A stretch of DNA of 64,000 nucleotides from Glossina fuscipes (lineage: Eukaryota; Arthropoda; Insecta; Diptera; Glossinidae): positions 39,888,890 to 39,952,889 of the forward strand of contig NW_023998415.1 of NCBI RefSeq assembly GCF_014805625.2, read 5' to 3'. The notes below the pieces were generated by a model. It was not told where the DNA came from, did not search any database, and saw only the letters and a list, made by a program, of their open reading frames with translations. Below, one piece after another: positions 35,790 through 48,310 of the stretch; position 1 is the first letter of the stretch; every line of letters starts with the position of its first letter. Made by a program: the position numbers and the translations under genes.

Positions 35790-36637
35790 AAAGATGAAGG
35801 GTATATTCATTTTGTCAAAACGTTTGCTATGACTAGAAGGCGGCTAGCTTCAGATACCCGACAAAGTATATATATATATATATATATATATTCGTGATTG
35901 TTTGCTGATCTTACGATCTGTCCATCTGTTCGTTTATATAATGTCTGACCGTAAAAATGGCATTGTCGACTTCAAATTCAGCAAAAACATTGGAAATCCT
36001 TGCACGCAGGTCGGTATTAAAAATGGACGAAACCGATCGAAGGACATGCCAACTGGGAGCACATCTGTTTTTCGAAATAAATAAAAAATTGATTCTTTGC
36101 TCCGTGCTGACCAATCACGCCAGGTAAAATTACAAAAATTTGAATGTATAGTCGGCGGGTAATGCTGTTGTGTTAGTATGAAAATGGGAAAAATTGACCA
36201 CGCCTTTACACGATTATAGTACATCAATCTTAAATTTTTTTTCAAGTTTACAAATTTTTGTCCAGTTACAGATTCGGCGTATAGATAAGCATGTCCGTTC
36301 TATTTGTCTGTCCATCTGTCTATATGCCGAACTATGTAGTATCAGGGGTAAACATTCTTCCGTTCGGATATATCGGAAGATATCGGCTATAAATTTGCAA
36401 AAGAGTTTGAAAATGACTCAATCAGCTCAAAGAACACGCCTACAACGTCCACATGTCTCTACCAGAATTGAGATCACCTTCGCCTTCCGTGTTGTTTGCT
36501 CTGCAAAAATAAGAAAAATCAGCCAATAATATGGTGTACGAAAATTTATAGTTTTCCTCTTTTTAACCATTTATAGGATGATAGTGATGGGTATAAATGA
36601 TTCGGTCGCAACCGATTATAATTTTCTTACTTGTTTT
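35790..36637 (+). repeat. Dispersed fly repeat with TTCTTACTTGTTT end
   Basis: Landmarks in order: GATGAAGGGTATATTCATTT (about 35792), GATACCCGACAAAGTATATA with an (AT)n expansion (about 35855-35891), CGATCTGTCCATCTGTTCG (about 35915), a second CTGTCCATCTGTCTATATG (about 36308), and the terminus GATGGGTATAAATGATTCGGTCG...ATTTTCTTACTTG at about 36585-36633, followed by a T run. These blocks are typical of abundant fly interspersed repeats. The three open frames here have no transposase similarity. Confidence 0.6.
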
Positions 36638-36805
36638 TTTTTTTTTTTTTTTTAAATTTTATAACACATTATTTGGAGAGGAAATGAATTTTTCTTTTAA
36701 TTTTCTTCACTTAAGAAATTCTTACCTATAGCTGAAAGAAGCTAACCACCCCACTTATCGAAAGCCTTTCCAGACAAAATAAGATAAAAAAAAATGAAAA
36801 AAAAT

Positions 36806-37365
36806 TATGTTCGGATATGATCGAATTTTTTACGCCTATCATTTTTACTCTTAAAAAAAAAAAAGCTCAAAATTAAGAAAAAAGAAGGGCGAAATTACGA
36901 TACTTTTTAGCATTGTATGCGCGTGGGCGATTCTTTCATTTCCGTACAGGCAATATATAGGATTACCCATAATATATATATATGGAAATTCTTCGTATTC
37001 CATTCTGCTGTATTCTACGAGTAATAAGAGAAAACCAAATTCTTTTGCTAATAGCAATAGCAGTTGTTCTCAGTTTATGTGACTCGTTTTTTAGGCGAAT
37101 TGGTCAATGCCAAGCGTTCCGCAAGAATTTTCAAAGTTTTTGCCAAATTTGATTTGGCCATCTTAATTATTCCGCACGTAACACGCATGCACACAAATAC
37201 ACCGACAGACATGCCGACATCGATTCGGAATCTGATATTGACCGAATAGATATATAGATATTTATATTTCTTATCTTATATATTTATAGGGATTCTGAAG
37301 TTGTTGCAAATGTTTTGACAAAATGAATATATCCCTAACTATCGGTGATGGCTATAGAAAGCAAG
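36806..37365 (+). repeat. Repeat family B, copy 2
   Basis: Second copy of the 29.1 kb element, in the same orientation. It starts TTCGGATATGATCGAATTTT and ends GGTGATGGCTATAGAAAGC AAGAAAG. The opening is nearly the reverse complement of the terminus that closes at 36.63 kb, only about 170 bp upstream, so the two adjacent elements form an inverted pair. Confidence 0.55.
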
Positions 37366-38164
37366 AAAGTAACTATATTCGACTATTCACGCTTAAAAGA
37401 TATATACACACACATGTATCTTATGGTACATTGGAAGTGTACATTTTCATGCGTAACCAACATCTAGCTAATCTAACGTACACGCTGTGGTGGTGTGTAT
37501 AGAAATTAAATAAAATTTATTTCGCTTTATAACGAATTTGCGAATATCCACGATGAGTGAAGCATGAGTGAGTACCCTTAAACTTTTCCATTTTTGTTGT
37601 TTATATGATTTCTCCAAAGTTTTTTGTAACAGTCTAATATCAATTAATCACGACGATATATTTTGTGGACTAATCAGCTGATGTCGGTAACAAGCGCTAT
37701 ATAAGAATGAATATACTGTCTTTCGTCGGTATTAGTTGTAAAAAAAAAACGAAGAGGTATGAAAGCGATAAATGCCTTAAAGTGTATCCTTTATACCTAC
37801 TACTTGAAGTTCAAAGTTAATTAGTTAAACATAATTTATTACATATTTTTGTGACTATGGAGAGTTTAAACGAAATGTAAAAAGACAACCGTGCAGACCG
37901 ATATAACAAACGCACGAATACGCAGGCATAGCACCGATGAACATTTTACGTAATATCTAAACATGTGTTCTTTGTTAATTTTGTTTCGATTATGTCCTAT
38001 GCCGTTGGCACTCCGGTTATAGCTACGAAGAAGCAAAGCTAGTTTCCTTAGTTGAATTGTTTAAATGTTCAATTATACGCTTATGTATATTAGTTTTTCT
38101 TCTCTCCGATTCTGCGAAAACTAAATGCAAAGAAGAGCAAATAAAATTATGGACAAAAGTGAAA

Positions 38165-38209
38165 AAGAAAAAAGAAGAAGAAGAAGAAGAAGATTAAGAA
38201 GAAGTGGAA
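38165..38209. repeat. (GAA)n tract
   Basis: Purine-only stretch of GAA units with AAG interruptions; triplex (H-DNA) capable in principle. Confidence 0.85.
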
Positions 38210-40585
38210 AGTAATCATTTGCTTGATGCTTTCTTTGATTAACTTCGTCTTTTCTAAATAATATTAAAACAGTTTACTTAGTCTATAGGATATATAAATG
38301 TATGATCTGTACACAAGTTGCATCATAAGCTAAATAGGCTTCTTTTGCAAATTAGTACATTATAGTGACATCATCTCTTGATGGCAGGCCGAATCGGAAA
38401 CGAACATTCTTCACTAGCGCTCTATGAAAACTTTCTGGGCATGGCAATCGAGCGCAGAATCGAGCCGAGTTATTGCCCTATAACTGGTAGCGTGTGTTAT
38501 TATAATTTAAAATCACATTTCGCCTAATTTCAAAGATCGTAAGCAAAGTTTTAAACAATTTACTATATTTTCATAATTGTAATGTGATCCATCCGTTTTG
38601 GTATTATATTGTTGAGAACATAAACAAGTCTGTATTTTTTGAAAGAGTAGAAAACCAAATTCATAATAGCATTAAGAACGTAACGCCCATTCATATGTGC
38701 ATCCATCCTTCGAATTCATCGATCTTCCTTTAGGTGAAGAAATACGTAAAATAGTTAAGTGTAACATAATAATAAATGGGATTCTATTCTAAACTTTTTT
38801 AGCTTCTCCAATGAATGTTTGCGCTTGACAACAAAACTGGTATTTTCGACTTATGAAATGTTGCTTAGGCAGTCTACGCTAGACTGTCTGTTGAACTTAA
38901 AGAATCAAAGCTAATGAAACGTTTTATGTCTGCTTACGGTGTGCAGTTGGGTGTGATTGTAAAATGTTATGTATATTCACTCTGTTACACGTTTCAATTA
39001 TTATTCCCTATGTTTTTGACACAGAAGTAATAATACAACTAACGTTAAGTATGTCATTATAAGCTAAAGAAAAACAACACACATTTTTACTTTAATATAA
39101 AGAATGCATTTCATGTCATCAGACTTGAAATATTCAGTGATTTATTCATTTGCAATAATTGACTTGACGGTTCAAAGAAGGCCACAGGCTTCACAATCTG
39201 CTGTAAATGATGCTATATTAGTAACTTGTCTTAATATAGTAGGACGTCGGAGAATATTTGTTTTCGTCATTTGATATAACGGCGCGAGAGACCTCTTTCA
39301 CATACTATTGACAGTACACAAACGCAGTGCATAAGTAGTTTAATAGCAAACGATTTTTTTTCTTCTTCTTGTTTTTTTGAATTTCTCAACTTCGAATAAA
39401 TTACATGAAAACTTACAAGCTCGGTTTGCAATTTTTTTAGAGTTGACGGGAATTACATAAGTGAACCTAGTGAACCTAGTGAACCTGGCGTCTTGTTGAC
39501 TAAACAAAACTTGTTTCCCACGCAATTTACTAAATCGTATTAGCGCCACGTGAAATCGCGAACGTGCTTGCAATGCTTTCCTGTAATCGTGGATCCTATA
39601 TAAGTTGGAAATTCTACTAATATTGAACTAGCCACAGTTTTTGGAATGTTTTGCTCCCACATGAGTTCTTTATAACGTTTGCTTTGTTTTAAGATTAGAT
39701 TATGATAGTTTGCTTAATTTCCGGTAATCTTGAAGCTTGTCAAGATGTAACAACCGCCTAAGCAGCGGCCTGTGATATATATATATATATTTTTTTTTTA
39801 TAAAGACTCTTACGGTCAACATTTTCGAAAACCGAGTGAGCTCTTGCGAAGAGCTGGTATTTCCGACAGAGATGATATGCATGATATGTATTTCTCTCTC
39901 CAATATATATATGTTTATATATTTCTACGATTTTAAAGATCGAAGAAATATTGCCATCTATGAGGAATGAAGGTCTCCAAACAATAAACTGACTACAATA
40001 TTCTCTGGTGTACTGCTCATCATTACCCAAACCAAAATCTGTCTTTCCATTCACAATTCAAACCAAAGCAATTCTAACAATGAAAAATGTGAAAAAAGCA
40101 TGTTGAAGCCTGATCAAATTACCAACCACCCACTAATATAATTTTAACATATTTTTCATAGTAAGGAAGCGGAGAATGTGTCCTAAAGCACAACCATAGC
40201 CAAGCAGCAAACCGAAATGTTTACAAGCGCAGGCGTAAAAATACATTTTTTTAGAGCTACAGGAAAAACAACCATAACTACAATAGCAACATTTTACAAA
40301 TCGTAACTTTGTATTTGGGCGCCTTTTGACACAAAAACTACAACGATTTTACAAGGCGTCACATGTACAAAACATATGTATACGTGACAAGGTTTTTTTT
40401 TTTTTCCGTCTAATTTTGGTTTTGGTTTTCTGTTGTTTATGTAGCCGTTGCAGCAAGAGTTGAGTTTTCTTTTACAGCTTCCAGCTCTACAAAGAATTGA
40501 ATAAATAATTTCAAAGCAATTATTTAACGTCATTGATAGATAGAGTAACAATTACCAAACATACACATTTAGACATACATACATG

Positions 40586-40587
<2 letters not shown>

Positions 40588-40646
<59 letters not shown>
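40588..40646. repeat. (CA)n(TA)n compound microsatellite
   Basis: About 15 CA units pass directly into about 14 TA units. Confidence 0.95.
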
Positions 40647-40649
<3 letters not shown>

Positions 40650-40967
40650 CATAAATATAGATATATATTCACTTAAATACATGTATGGACATATTTTCAT
40701 GCGCTGTGTTGGCTATTGCCCACAGAGAGGGCATTTCAATCTTTGAAAGGGTTTTCAAACACGCACACATACTTATAACGAAACCATACCAAGCAACTTA
40801 AGAGAAGTAAGTTAAAAATATTGCTTTTAAATTAGTGCCACAAAGTAAATTTTTAGAAAGGTAATGAAATGATACAAAACGACTGAACTAATAAGAAAAA
40901 AAAAAAAAAAAAAAAAAAAACCAAATAAAAAAGTACGAAAGAAAACTAAAACAACCTTAAGGTGGTA

Positions 40968-40984
40968 GCGCGCGCGCGCGCGCG
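40968..40984. repeat. (GC)8 tract
   Basis: Seventeen alternating G and C in DNA that is otherwise very AT-rich; a strong Z-DNA former in principle. Confidence 0.9.
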
Positions 40985-41117
40985 TACACTTGCACGCGCA
41001 TACCCTATGTACGAACCATATATACAAACGCCAGCAACTTAACCTTATACACCTACTATGTATCCACAGTAACAGTTAAAGCATTAAAATGCTCTAGTTC
41101 TTTTTTTTGTTTATATT

Positions 41118-41163
<46 letters not shown>

Positions 41164-43872
41164 TACATAAAAATATATAAATATATTTTGTGAAAGATCT
41201 ATACGTTAAGTTGAGGTTCGTGGTGTTTCAGTTTCTGTGTTGTTTTGTTTTCATACTTTTTTTTTTTTTTTTTTTTTTTTGTTCCTTTGATCACAGTCAC
41301 CTTCAATAGACAGACTGATATTTGCAACTGTAATTGCCTGGACCCCCTGGTAGGTATTAATCACCCGCAAAAAATTAAATGAACAACGTTTTAAAGTTAA
41401 AATTTTGACTGGCAGCCGTCTATTGGTCTGTGTCTGTTCAGTTTGTTTGTCCGTTAAAACTTCAGCTTGCTTGTTGGTGTATGCACCACAACAAATGCAA
41501 TTTGTTGCGGTTTATTATCAAAATAATAAAAATTAATAAAATTAAGTAAAACAAAAACACCAACAACAACATTTGTATTTGATTGAAAACAAAGCTGAGA
41601 AAACCTAACAATAGAACCAATAGAGAAACATTGAATATAACTGAAGTTTGTACATTTAAAATGAAGAGTGCTGGCGGCTTGATATAAACATGCGTAACAA
41701 TTCGGAATGTAGTAACTGGTAACAGGCTAGGATTCCGGCTAAGTCAAAGCAAACTTCTTTATATATTATTAAAGCTCGCCCAATTGGATATTTTCGACGC
41801 ATTTCTGTCTTCTTCTTCTTTTCCTTTTCCTAGATGATTTACTGAGTTAAGTAAAAGAGGTTCGTATTTTTATCTGATTGATAAATTTCTATTTACTCTC
41901 AGGTAAGTCCCGTTTATGTTCGCATAAGTAGGAAAGCGATTCTTAATACGCGAGGCGATACTTAACTATAGCATACAACAATAATATTTTCGAAATTTAA
42001 TTCCTCTAACTTCATGGAAAAAACAAAGTTAGGTGAAAGCGAAAATTTCGGCTTACTTATGGTCGACATTTATTCTTTACTTTATTTCTCTATATGTGCA
42101 AACCTTTAATTTACCCGTCAATGTAATCGCGTTTAAAATATAGTCACTCTAACGTCGTCTTTTTAATAGAAGAATTTGCGACGGAGAAGATGATAATGCT
42201 TTTCACGTCCATATCTAGTTTGGATAATATTTTCTCCTATCAAAAATTTATGTTTTATAAAACGACGAAATTTGGATTTGTTGATTGCTTTGGAAAAGAA
42301 CCAGCAACACTGAGACCGTTTTGAGGATCGGTACATTCTACATTCGTCTGTCCGTACGTCTTAGAATTAATGATCGTTCACTTACCGCTACTTATCGAGT
42401 TTAGTTATTTGAATCTTGTTTACTCTCTTCGAGCTTCAAGCGTCTTTATGCATTTTTTCGTTAACCTTGCATCCTACATGGATCTCTACACTCTAGGGAA
42501 GAAGGAGGGAATCCCTATCTTCCAGGTGGCATTATAAGATCAACGAAATAATAAGCATTTTCAGCAGTTCGGATCGTACTCATTTTGCCTGAAGATAGAT
42601 TACTAATTTTCCACAGCATGTTTTGTCCAGTTGTAGGATGACGCAATAGTACACGACAGTCATTAGCGCACGAATAGTACGGAAAATTTTTGGCTGAATT
42701 AGGATTACAGATGAAGCGGCTGGGGAGATATAGCTACAATTACTGTTTGTTTCAAATTTTCTTTGCTGATATTTGTTTTCAATTTTATTGGGCTTTCCCA
42801 GACTTATAGTGCCTCCTACCTATGGAAGGTAGATGGCGTAGCAGGATCAATCCGTATTTTTGTCTCACTCACTTACTTATTGCCATCGAAAATTTTACTA
42901 CACTTGCCAAGTTTACTGAATTGGGCAATGCGATGCGATTTCAAATCGGCGGAGCCCGCGTCATGTTGTCGTCATGATCATCCTTGATGAATAAAGGTAT
43001 CTTGAATACTTTTCACAGATGAGTTTAAGAGTTCGCGCTTGCTGACTTTTTAAATATTTTTTTTTTTTTTTTTGGTTACTTAAGTTAAGTGAGTGCAAGT
43101 AAGTGTTTTCCAACAGATGAATTAATATGTTAATATGTATGTGTACGTAGGATAGCACCCGTAGAGCACTTGTCACTTGTAGGAGAAATTTGATATCGAT
43201 AATACTAAGCGACAATATTTTAAATTCCTCAGCAGCCTTCATTTTATGAAGTGAGTTTACGTGAGCAAAACATTTCTTTATCATAAGAAAGAAAAAACCT
43301 TGAGTAACCTTGCAATGTTAGTCTTACCATCAGAAGCTACGACTTCATCTATCGAATTAAATTCAATTATTGAAATCGGCGAACTTTTATTACAAGTTTG
43401 ATACTAAATGAAAATTACTTCATTGCTACTCCGTTCCCGGAAAGAGAAAAAATGTTGTAGCAAATTGAATGAAAGATGGACAAGGAGTTTATTTACTGAA
43501 TAAATATATTCTATTTTTATCTTGTAGCAGGGAGATATCGAAGAAACGAATATAAAAATTATCATTTTTTCGCTTATGGAAGTTGTAGTTATTTACATTT
43601 TATTTTATTTTTTTTTTCTCATTTGTAGCGCGTGCCACACGAATTAAATTGATTTTGCCAGTAGGTGGAAAAATATGAAATTAACTCTAGTTTCAGTTAT
43701 ACCCACATTACAGAGCATAGTCAAGCGTACGAATGTACACAAGACTGCCGAAAGAACCCACTACTCTGCAGTAATAGCAAAGTTAAATACAAACGGGTAT
43801 ACATTCATTTAGTAATTGTTTTTGATCAATTGCTTCAAAGTTTTTCATACTTTTGGGCCACAATTTGGAATG

Positions 43873-43912
<40 letters not shown>

Positions 43913-44108
43913 GTCTTGAAAATCAAAAAGAAAAAACTTTTAAAATAAATTATTATGATTTTATGTCCATTAGATTAGAATTTAAATTGATTTGCGGTTA
44001 ATTTCCATCACACAACGCCACCACCGCCAACACGTCAAAGCCAATGTTAGTTACACAACTCTGAATAACTTCAAATTGAAGAAAACGCTCATGCATTATT
44101 TAATGGCA

Positions 44109-44110
<2 letters not shown>

Positions 44111-44146
<36 letters not shown>

Positions 44147-44275
44147 CATATAATATATATTACTTTTTATTTAATGATAAATCATGCCAAAGATTTATTG
44201 GATATGCGACTAACCGACGGAAATTATGTTTCTATACACACACACACACACACACGCACACACACAAACACACAC
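44111..44275. repeat. (AT)n and (CA)n microsatellites
   Basis: AT tract 44111-44144 and CA tract 44235-44275 separated by about 90 bp of AT-rich unique sequence. Confidence 0.9.
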
Positions 44276-44714
44276 CGTTTGCCAATTAAGACTTAAGATA
44301 TATATTTACATATATATATGTAAAAAGAGCAAGTATGTTACATACATGTGTATATTACTTGACCATTCACTCGCGGCGGGTATTCTCTACACATATTAGC
44401 ATAATAATAATTAGAAAGCATTATGTATAGAGGAGGAGGAGGAGGAAGGATGTAGTATTTGTGTATGTTTAACTTAAAAGCGAGAACATACGGACATGAG
44501 GAACGAAAAAAATCACTTCGGGTGATTGTTCCAAAGGCCGCCAGGTGCGACCACTGAGAAAGCTGAGCTAAGTCCTATTGAGGGATTTTATCGGTGGTGA
44601 ATTAATCTCTTTTATCCGCATAGAAAATATCTTGTCTTCTAAGTAAACACACGTAAGCACTATATAGCTTACATTATTCCTAGATTCACACCTTCATCGC
44701 TCATGAGCATCGGA

Positions 44715-44797
44715 ATCTTCAACTACACACGGTCACGGTTCGGACGTGATCGGCGCGTGTAGATGCGAGCGTATACGTTGCAATCACGATTGAAGAT
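44715..44797. other. Compact multi-stem inverted-repeat element
   Basis: Outer arms ATCTTCAA (44715-44722) and TTGAAGAT (44790-44797) are exact complements. They enclose a 40-nt hairpin, CTACAC...GTGTAG (44723-44762), whose inner stem GTCACG/CGTGAT continues after an internal loop, and a second small hairpin, GCGA...TTGC (44765-44781), around CGTATACG. It is GC-rich against AT-rich flanks. It could be a structured RNA, a decayed transposon end, or chance. Confidence 0.4.
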
Positions 44798-45508
44798 GTA
44801 GGAGGTGTAAATAGTGCAGATATTGGTTGCAATAAAGTATTGTGTGCGTACACATTCGTGTAATACATGCGTTTACGTATTACGTATTATGTGCATAACC
44901 ATTTGATGTGCAATATTATTACTGTTGCTTCTACTGTATAATTCATTCGCCAATTAAAATTTTACTTATGAGGCGTAAACAAGTAAACAATGAATGAATG
45001 AATGAATGCATACAAGGCAAACCAAAATGCTGGCCGTCCATATTTCCATTCAACAAACAATAAAGCTAACCGGTCAACCAACCAGTCAACCAACCAGTCA
45101 ACCAAACAGCCAACCAAACAGCCACCCAGTCAGCTAGTCACTTGATTATCACTATGGTATTGTTTTAACGGACTAACCATCATTACAGTGTAATAATCGC
45201 TTCCATTGATCTTAACCAACTTTTACTAACTTAAACGTACAAGTGAGTAACTGACGCAAAGACTAACTTTATGTACGAATTAATTGACTGAATATTGTTG
45301 TAACTATCTAAAATGTATTTTCAATTTATTATATATACGCAACAATAGATAAGCAGTTAATTCCCTAAGAGTAGATGGTTAAAAAATTTTAAAAATAAAA
45401 TACGCACGTATAGGCATACGTTCGCGAGACTCATCAAATAATCGTCTTTTTAACACTCAATAAAGAACAACATTGTTGCCAAGAATGTGAGTAAAAATGA
45501 AAGACTAG

Positions 45509-46100
45509 AAAACAAGTAAAATATTGTAGTCGGATAAGGCCGACCATTATGTAGCCTACGTCATTTTGATTAATAGTTTTCTTCATTTACTTTTGCCACA
45601 AAAGTCTAAAAATTCTACCTTGTTTTCGTCTAAAAGTCTACTTTCCCCAGAAGCTCCTACATGGGGTGGGCTTAAAACAATAATAGACCCATTGTGTATA
45701 TATATGGCGCTCGTAATTTTATGTTAAATTACTATAATGGACTGATTTTCATTATGATGTATTAAAAGTTCGATTTTTTCGCCATATAAATGCTTACTTC
45801 CTGTAAGAACGATTACAATGGATAGGATTAAAAAAAAAAGAAAGAGACCTTATAGAAGAAAGGGTTGCAAAAGTGCCCCTTTCAATCCTATCCATTTTCA
45901 ATAATGTTCGTCCTTGGTTTGAAACATGTCAGTTTATCCAATGTCAATGATATGGGAATAAACACTAGATAGATGAACGGACAGACGGCGAACTTGAATC
46001 GATTCAGAAATAATAAATAGTAGATTTATTTTCAAATCTTGGTGTGCCACGTGTAGCGTATCATGTAAAAAACATTTGATGTTAACGAAATATACTTAGT
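45509..46100 (-). repeat. Dispersed fly repeat, inverted copy
   Basis: Begins AAAACAAGTAAAATATTGTAG then TCGGATAAGGCCGACC, the reverse complement of the terminus at 9.85 kb, and reaches CGGACAGACGG and GAATCGATTCAGAAATAAT near 45.98-46.01 kb, the counterpart of the 9.04-9.08 kb block. The inner CCCCAGAAGC...GGGCTTAAAAC text matches the GTTTTAGGCCCGC block. The outer limit near 46.1 kb is approximate. Confidence 0.6.
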
Positions 46101-47628
46101 TGCATATACGGGTTCGTATGCATATTTGCGGTTTGAAGTTTTCGACTGAAACCACAATTGTTTTCCTTCCATTATTGCAGGGAAATGTTCTTAGAATTAT
46201 GTACTCATAAGTTTTCAATCCATCTGTCCATTTTTTTTTTTTAAATTACATAAAATTACGAAACGAATTCAGAATGTAAATGCAGTAAAAAGTAAGTTTA
46301 AAGAAGAAACTTTTCAAAGCATTCTTCAGCATAATCAATACGCTTTCTTTCTTTCATATTTTAATTGTGTTTACATTACTAACCACTTTCCAAGAATTTT
46401 CATTTCATGTTCAATCTTATCGTTAGTAATAGAATCATGCTATAAAAGAAAAAAGAAAAAAAAAAAGATTTAAGATATAATAAATTTGGAATAATAAATT
46501 TATTTATTATGAATAGAGAGGAGAGCCTATGGGCTGCATGAACACTTTTGTACTAATCGTTAAAGATAGTGTTTGAATATAAAAAGGAAAAATTTGAAAC
46601 TCACTGCTTTTTCAATATGCATTTTAAAATATTTTATGATGAATTTCATAATTGGATAGATAGATAGAAGAGAGGCGGTTAAATTGTCTCGGTTAAGCCC
46701 AGCAATCAAGAATGTAAAAATTTTATTATGTCTTCAATGCATCTTTCAATGCAACAAACATTTGACAAATCTTTTAAACCCCCTGCGGTGGGTATAATAA
46801 AATTTTACGTTATTTATATAATTGCTTAAGATGGTGGTTGTTGGTTATTCAAGATTCGTCCGAAGATGGATAGAGCTTTCTTTGAATGTTTGTTTTTGTT
46901 TTTGTTTTTTTTTTTTGGTACCGGGTACAGTTTCTTATTGGCAAAGCACATATGTGCAACGCATATAATTTCATTGAAGAAAACATTTACTTGTGTGCAT
47001 ACGCGTGAATTAATGCTATAATGTTGCTCGCGCTCTCTATTTCATTTCCTATCATTCCGTCTCATGCGTTCGCTGTCTGTGAAAAATTATTGTCTTGTCG
47101 AATATTTATCATATTTAAAAAGCAATAAAATGCATTTTATGTCGACAGCAATAACGACAATTTGGTGTGAAAAAATGCTATATAATACACAACGTTTACA
47201 GGAACACGCATACATGCGCATGCATATATGTGTATGTATGCATACGTATATGCAAGCATGCAAACGTATAAATTTCAATTTTCAAATGACACACCAACAA
47301 AATAATAAAAAAAAAAGAAGAAAGACAAAAAAGTAAAAAAAAAATAAAAATACATTTGAGATGTGTAAGAAGAAAAACAGCTCATAAAAATATTTTTTTA
47401 CACATTAAAATACTAAAAAATCAAATAATTCATTATAATTGCTAGTACATCGTTTAGTTATATGTACGAGTAGCATGTTTTTGTTTTTGTTTGTGTGTGT
47501 TAATGATATATTAGCCGAGAAAACATGTCAAATGACAAACCGAAGCAAAGCAAACGGCCACAAACACTATAAGTTTCTCTGTTTGTAATTTCTCAGCAAA
47601 CCGAATCAAATTGAACTGGACCGGTATA

Positions 47629-47686
47629 TGTGTGTGCGTGTGTGTGTGTGTACGGTATATTTTATATATATATATATATATATATG
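47629..47686. repeat. (TG)n and (TA)n microsatellite
   Basis: TG units with one GC interruption to 47650, then TA units from about 47663. Confidence 0.9.
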
Positions 47687-48278
47687 CATATGGAAATGCG
47701 CATGCGATTCATGTTAATTTATGAAATAAGAGAAAACCATTTTTTTTTTTTTTTTTCATTTTCGATGCAAAAAGTATTAAAATTTAATTAAACAACATGC
47801 ATGCATGCCTACATAACGTAATTTATGGTTAACCTGCTATATTTATTGGTTTCCTTTTTACTTATTTCTTATTTCAGAATGTAAGGATTCATGAATTGTT
47901 AGTACACTGAAAACAATTAACGTAATTAGGGAGAGAGAGAGAGAGAGAATTTTTCATTTTCACTTGTCTCCTAACTATCTCAATAATGCAGTTCCGGCAG
48001 TCCTAAAGCTGACAATCATAGTCGCTTCGGTGCTCTTCTCTCGACAAAAAAGTCATTGCACAATTCCCGAAGTATCCTTCGTATGCTTGTAGCATACGAT
48101 GATCTTTAAGAAACCTGTTTTCACATTCAAAATACTGCCTATAGGGAGAGCGGTCTTTGCTGTTTAATACCTACATCTGTTTACGTGTCCTGTTCACAGA
48201 TCAAATGCAAGCGATAGCTCTCGCCTCAACCAATGAGGAGAACAAGCCCATAACTCTTACCGGTCCTGTTTACCCCGA

Positions 48279-48310
48279 AGTGAAGTGAAGTGAAGTGAAG
48301 CGCAGTGAAG
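48279..48310. repeat. GTGAA pentanucleotide repeat
   Basis: Four clean AGTGA/GTGAA units followed by one diverged unit (GCGCAGTGAAG). Confidence 0.85.

Larger units (their letters stand above)
37366..45508. other. AT-rich non-coding stretch with many microsatellites
   Basis: No gene recognised. Simple repeats: (GAA)n 38165-38209, GTGAACCTA x3 at about 39461-39487, (CA)n(TA)n 40588-40646, poly-A 40897-40920, (GC)n 40968-40984, (AT)n 41121-41159, poly-T 41259-41280, poly-T 43055-43073, poly-T 43887-43912, (AT)n 44111-44144, (CA)n 44235-44275, (TGAA)n about 44990-45007. A decayed CTGTCCGTACG repeat block lies near 42350. A folded GC-rich element lies at 44715-44797. Confidence 0.5.

Noticed and set aside
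45061..45130. CCAACCAGTCAA-like units as a possible CRISPR-type array
   Set aside because: Degenerate short tandem repeat without spacers in a eukaryotic genome.
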